A DNA stretch of 64,000 nucleotides, taken from contig JAXGMA010000001.1 in the NCBI GenBank assembly GCA_040768905.1, forward strand, positions 2,046,001-2,110,000, written 5' to 3'. Within the stretch, counting starts at the first letter, position 1. Every line of letters begins with the position of its first letter. Source of the DNA: SZUA-584 sp040768905 (GTDB taxonomy: Bacteria > Bacillota > Clostridia > Christensenellales > SZUA-584). This document shows, piece after piece, positions 61,145-64,000 of the stretch. The notes below the pieces were generated by a model, which saw only the letters and a program-made list of their open reading frames with translations, ran no database searches and was not told where the DNA came from. The position numbers were made by a program, and so were the translations under genes.

Positions 61145-61681
61145 TCAATAATTCTGGCAGAAAAGTTCAAAGTGCGCTGTCGGATGCGCGCATACCGGGC
61201 ATTTTTCCGGCGCTGCTGTGCCGATAAAGCGGTGCCCGCAATTGGCGCATTTCCACTCCACGGCAGCGTCGCGCTTAAAGACGATCCCGGCTTTGATGTT
61301 ATCATGCAATTTTTTATAACGCTCTTCGTGCTTTTTTTCAACGCCGGCAACACCGTCAAAAAGTGCCGCGATCTCTTCAAAGCCTTCTTCTCTGGCTTCC
61401 TTCGCCATGCGCGGATACATGCTGGTCCACTCGTCGTTTTCGCCAGCCGCGGCCGTCACCAGATTCTCTATGGTTGTGCCGATGCCTGCATAAAGCTTAA
61501 ACCACAGCTTTGCATGCTCCTTTTCGTTGTCTGCGGTTTCCGCAAAAAGGTTGGAGATCTGCACGTATCCGTCTTTCTTGGCCTGAGAGGCAAAATAGGT
61601 GTATTTATTGCGCGCCATCGATTCGCCCGCAAAAGCCTCCATCAGATTTTTTTCCGTCTTTGTTCCCTTTAATTCCTTCAT
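61145..61681 (-). CDS. rbr: rubrerythrin
   Basis: Rubrerythrin reduces hydrogen peroxide in anaerobes. The 178 residues form a four-helix diiron domain with ligands E20, E53xxH56 and E115xxH118. A carboxy rubredoxin-like domain has CANCGHRF (145, 148) and CPVCAH (161, 164). Length is the short standard form. The ATG at seven bases from GGAGG is preferred to one that abuts it. It is the last of three genes, 34 bases after the superoxide reductase gene. Confidence 0.96.
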   Translation of the reverse strand: MKELKGTKTEKNLMEAFAGESMARNKYTYFASQAKKDGYVQISNLFAETADNEKEHAKLWFKLYAGIGTTIENLVTAAAGENDEWTSMYPRMAKEAREEGFEEIAALFDGVAGVEKKHEERYKKLHDNIKAGIVFKRDAAVEWKCANCGHRFIGTAAPEKCPVCAHPTAHFELFCQNY

Positions 61682-61715
61682 CGTCATCCTCCCTTAAGTA
61701 TTTAATTTAAATGTT

Positions 61716-62096
61716 TTATGATTTCCATAGCCCGTGCAGGTTGCAGTAAGCAAAAACCGTGTCAATATCTTCCGCCTTGATCTGAAAGCGCACCTCGGGC
61801 GCACCAGTCGGGTTAAGCCTTGCACGGCCTTGCTTCCCGTCTTTTTTAAGTATCTCCACAAAACAGAAATGATGCTCCTCCGTCATCGGATGCGGCACAC
61901 TTCCAAGCTTTATGACGGTGTTTTCACCTTCGGCAACGATCACAGGCACATGCTTTTCTTTCCCCTGGTCAGTGGTTTTTGGCTCAAGACGCGACATCTC
62001 CTCTCCACAGCATACAAGCGGCGGATTTCCCGGTTCGAGTATGCAGACCACATGTCCGCAGATTTCACAGTGATAGTAATCTCCGTAATTTGTCAT
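61716..62096 (-). CDS. dfx: desulfoferrodoxin (superoxide reductase)
   Basis: Superoxide reductase converts superoxide to hydrogen peroxide without making O2. The 126 residues have the desulforedoxin-like center I with Cys10, Cys13, Cys29 and Cys30. Center II is an Fe(His4Cys) site with candidate ligands in EKHVPVI, SVPHPMTEEHHFCFVEI and AYCNLHGLW. This is the two-iron form. Its product is the substrate of the rubrerythrin encoded downstream. Confidence 0.96.
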   Translation of the reverse strand: MTNYGDYYHCEICGHVVCILEPGNPPLVCCGEEMSRLEPKTTDQGKEKHVPVIVAEGENTVIKLGSVPHPMTEEHHFCFVEILKKDGKQGRARLNPTGAPEVRFQIKAEDIDTVFAYCNLHGLWKS

Positions 62097-62118
62097 TTTG
62101 GCTCCTCCTTATTCCTTT

Positions 62119-62511
62119 TTAACTTAAGCATTGCATGCATGTACCCATAAAAGTGATTTGGCAGCTTTCAGGGCGGTGCCCGCCGCATTCAATATTGGAT
62201 ACAGCCATTTTTTCAAATGCAGAATCGACATCATACATTTTCCTGCATTCTTTGCAATAAAAATGTGAATGTACAGAAATGTCGGCATCATACCTGTCGA
62301 AAGAACCGCTGCATGACAAACGCTGAACAAGCCCCTGGCTTTCCAGTATACCCAAATTTCTGTACACCGTGCTGAGGCTCAAACGAGGAAACGCACCCAG
62401 CATATTCTCATACAACCAAAAGGCATTGGGATGCTGCTTTGTTGACTTTAGGAGTTCAAGCATATATTTTCTTTGTTTTGTGTTTCTCAAAGCTTTGCTT
62501 GTTTCGGCCAT
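62119..62511 (-). CDS. perR: Fur-family repressor, PerR-like
   Basis: A 130-residue metal-dependent repressor. A winged helix lies at residues 8-75 (TKQRKYMLELLKSTKQHPNAFWLYE with LSLSTVYRNLGILESQGLV). The dimer domain has HSHFYCKECRKMYDVD and two CxxC pairs (86/89, 125/128) that form the structural zinc site. The neighbours (superoxide reductase, rubrerythrin) point to PerR rather than Fur or Zur. GGAGGG fixes the start; the frame is open upstream without a site. It is probably autoregulated. Confidence 0.85.
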   Translation of the reverse strand: MAETSKALRNTKQRKYMLELLKSTKQHPNAFWLYENMLGAFPRLSLSTVYRNLGILESQGLVQRLSCSGSFDRYDADISVHSHFYCKECRKMYDVDSAFEKMAVSNIECGGHRPESCQITFMGTCMQCLS

Positions 62512-62533
62512 ACAAGATCGCCCTCCAGCTTTC

Positions 62534-62559
62534 TTATTAATAACTATTAGCAATAATAA
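62534..62559 (-). promoter_or_regulatory. possible PerR/Fur-type operator over the perR promoter
   Basis: An AT-rich dyad-like stretch, reading TTATTATTGCTAATAG on the minus strand, overlaps and follows the -10. Within it ATTGCTA and TAGTTAT match as a 7-1-7 inverted repeat at five of seven positions. It resembles, but does not equal, the PerR box consensus. Confidence 0.4.
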
Positions 62560-62582
62560 CATAGTGCCCGTGTTGTTGTCAA
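62553..62582 (-). promoter_or_regulatory. promoter of the perR-dfx-rbr operon
   Basis: On the minus strand a perfect TTGACA, 18 bases, TATTAT, leading into perR about 40 bases later. It is divergent from the PPIase promoter. Confidence 0.75.
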
Positions 62583-62611
62583 GAATAAAATGACAGCCGA
62601 AAAGCAAGGTA

Positions 62612-62640
62612 TTTACAATTTGTTCATAAGCATGTATTGT
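62612..62640 (+). promoter_or_regulatory. promoter of the PPIase lipoprotein gene
   Basis: TTTACA, 17 bases, TATTGT, with the expected start about 50 bases before the TTG start codon. The -35 has one mismatch and the -10 has two mismatches. Confidence 0.5.
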
Positions 62641-62698
62641 TATTGTCAAACAAATATGAAACAATGTTGGTTAATCAATCTGACTGGAGGAGACACAA

Positions 62699-63922
62699 TT
62701 GAAGAAAAGATTTTTTGCTCTGATCTGCCTGCTGCTTGCCGGCGCCATGCTGCTTGGAGCTTGTGCGGGGCCGGGCTCCAAAGAGACCGCGACACCCGGA
62801 AGGGCTTCAGATATTGGCGATACTTTTGTCATTGCTACTGTAAACGGAGAAAATATCTACTATTCAGAGTTTTATAATAGATATTCAGCCACATGCAGCC
62901 AGGCCGGTATTGCAGAAGATGACCCTATGCATTCTGAAATGATAAAGAATTCCGTACTAGAGATGCTTGTTCAGGATGAGATCATGGCTCAAGCGCTTGC
63001 AGAAAAGGGCTACCTTGATCTGTCAGAAGAACAGCTTGCCAAAGCGCATGAAGATGCGCAGGCCGAGATCGATATGTCCGTTGATTATTACTACGGATCA
63101 ACGATCGATGCCGAGCTCGGTACCGGCTACTCAGATGAGGAACGCGCCAAAGTGTATGCAAAATATGAAGAAATGGTGCTCGCTGATTATGGCATGACAA
63201 AAGATGATTTTTATGCATTTTACATTAAAATGGTAGCCGAAGAAGCAGCCAGAGAAGATCTCACCGGCAATATTGCACCCACCGATGCCGAGCTTAAAAC
63301 CAAATTTGATGAAAACGTAGCCTCTGATAAAGAAGCCATGGACGAAGACGCTTCGGTCTATGAACAGGCGGTGATGTCCGGCAGAACGATCTACTACAGG
63401 CCGGAAGGTGTGCGCAACGTCCGCCAGATACTTATTATTCTTGATGACGAATCAAGAGATGCTGTCGGTCTGCTGAGAAGCTCAGGCTATGACACATCGG
63501 CAGATTTTTTACTGCAAAACGCACTGTCGCAGATCGAAAAAACGGCTCAGGAAGCTCTTAATAAACTTAAATCAGGCGCGCTGAGTTTTGAAGAAGCCAT
63601 GCAGCAATATAATGATCCCGAAAAAGAGAAGGGAACTATCTACGCCGTTTCAGAAGGCAGCTCGAGTTATGTGGAATCTTTCACATCGGCATCGATGGGA
63701 CTTGAAAACATCGGTGATTATACGCAGCTCGTTGCTTCGGATTATGGTTATCATATCATTGAATATGTGAGTGATGTTGAGGCGGGCGCTGTGGCCTTTG
63801 ACTCCGTCAAGGACGATGTCCACGAAGCACTCATCACGACGCTCAAGGATCAAAAATGGCAGCAGATCGTTGATGAATGGACCGCAGCAGCCGTGGTTGT
63901 CTATACAGATACAGCTTATTAG
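62699..63922 (+). CDS. peptidyl-prolyl isomerase lipoprotein, PrsA/SurA-like
   Basis: A 407-residue exported foldase. It has the lipoprotein signal KKRFFALICLLLAGAMLLGAC with Cys near residue 22 and a SurA_N-like helical domain (about 44-200: ATVNGENIYYSEFYNRYSATC). A parvulin-type rotamase domain (about 230-375) has VRNVRQILIILDD, ALNKLKSGALSFEEAMQQYN and LVASDYGYHIIEYV. The start is TTG with GGAGG at eight bases. The sequence is acidic. It likely helps fold secreted proteins at the outer face of the membrane. Confidence 0.88.
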   Translation: MKKRFFALICLLLAGAMLLGACAGPGSKETATPGRASDIGDTFVIATVNGENIYYSEFYNRYSATCSQAGIAEDDPMHSEMIKNSVLEMLVQDEIMAQALAEKGYLDLSEEQLAKAHEDAQAEIDMSVDYYYGSTIDAELGTGYSDEERAKVYAKYEEMVLADYGMTKDDFYAFYIKMVAEEAAREDLTGNIAPTDAELKTKFDENVASDKEAMDEDASVYEQAVMSGRTIYYRPEGVRNVRQILIILDDESRDAVGLLRSSGYDTSADFLLQNALSQIEKTAQEALNKLKSGALSFEEAMQQYNDPEKEKGTIYAVSEGSSSYVESFTSASMGLENIGDYTQLVASDYGYHIIEYVSDVEAGAVAFDSVKDDVHEALITTLKDQKWQQIVDEWTAAAVVVYTDTAY

Positions 63923-63940
63923 AAAATGCGACCTTTTTTT

Positions 63941-63971
63941 AAGAGCTTTCCGGTGTGAAGGCTCTTTTTTT
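63941..63971 (+). terminator. terminator after the PPIase gene
   Basis: AAGAGC and GCTCTT with a pair of additional inner T/A pairs, a loop around CCGGTGTG, and seven T at the end. Confidence 0.75.
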
Positions 63972-64000
63972 GCTTGCAGATCGTACGCCTGTCCTGGATG

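Noticed and set aside
1..64000. rRNA, tRNA genes, CRISPR arrays, insertion sequences, prophage genes
   Set aside because: Reading of all gaps gave no cloverleaf, repeat-spacer array, transposase or phage structural gene.

Overview
This window is chromosomal DNA from a spore-forming, Gram-positive-type anaerobe, most likely a member of Bacillota class Clostridia. The evidence is a spoIIR gene, a sleB-ypeB germination pair, a remB-like gene before gyrB-gyrA, a zinc-type adenylate kinase, a single-chain purL, a V-type (Na+-type) ATPase, and a PerR/superoxide reductase/rubrerythrin set typical of anaerobes. Genus cannot be given from the sequence alone. I see no rRNA, tRNA, CRISPR array, prophage or insertion sequence.

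Layout. 1-11305: the S10-spc ribosomal protein operon on the minus strand (rpsJ to secY, then adk running off the edge), with a clear promoter and a structured leader. 11306-16950: an intergenic stretch and two plus-strand c-di-GMP-type sensor genes; the first is an intact 5TM-PAS-GGDEF-HD-GYP protein and the second is a decayed pseudogene. 16991-23596: a membrane protein gene and a five-gene minus-strand operon (DUF1934, MBL-fold hydrolase, pyrG, glnS, gltX). 23721-27110: a plus-strand lipoprotein gene and the sporulation/germination genes spoIIR, sleB and ypeB. 27143-36880: a minus-strand transcription unit rpiB-upp-V-ATPase (subunits G/H, I, K, E, C, F, A, B, D). 36939-39951: a MerR-controlled operon (MerR, YbjQ-like, CPBP protease) and a glutamate-5-kinase-like gene. 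40044-43810: purL. 43884-48624: remB-like, gyrB, gyrA. 48640-54325: a solute-binding-protein-like gene, nadE, a patatin-like lipase and a sodium:solute symporter. 54354-60954: a minus-strand envelope cluster with two leucine-rich-repeat lipoproteins, a transmembrane Ser/Thr kinase whose ectodomain carries the same type of repeats, a small helix-turn-helix protein overlapping the kinase, an LCP-family protein and an NlpC/P60 peptidoglycan hydrolase. 61102-62582: perR-dfx-rbr oxidative stress operon. 62612-63971: a secreted peptidyl-prolyl isomerase lipoprotein.

How it fits together. Most of the window is housekeeping (translation, Sec export, nucleotide and NAD synthesis, ion-motive ATPase, DNA supercoiling). 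The most unusual part is the kinase/HTH/LRR-lipoprotein locus. I interpret it as a possible envelope-sensing signalling module in which secreted lipoproteins and the kinase ectodomain share a homologous cap and repeat fold. Other points of interest are a MerR promoter with the diagnostic 19-bp spacer, tandem promoters sharing a spacer element in front of the solute-binding-protein gene, a possible leaderless lipase mRNA, and a pseudogenised HD-GYP sensor lying directly behind an intact relative.
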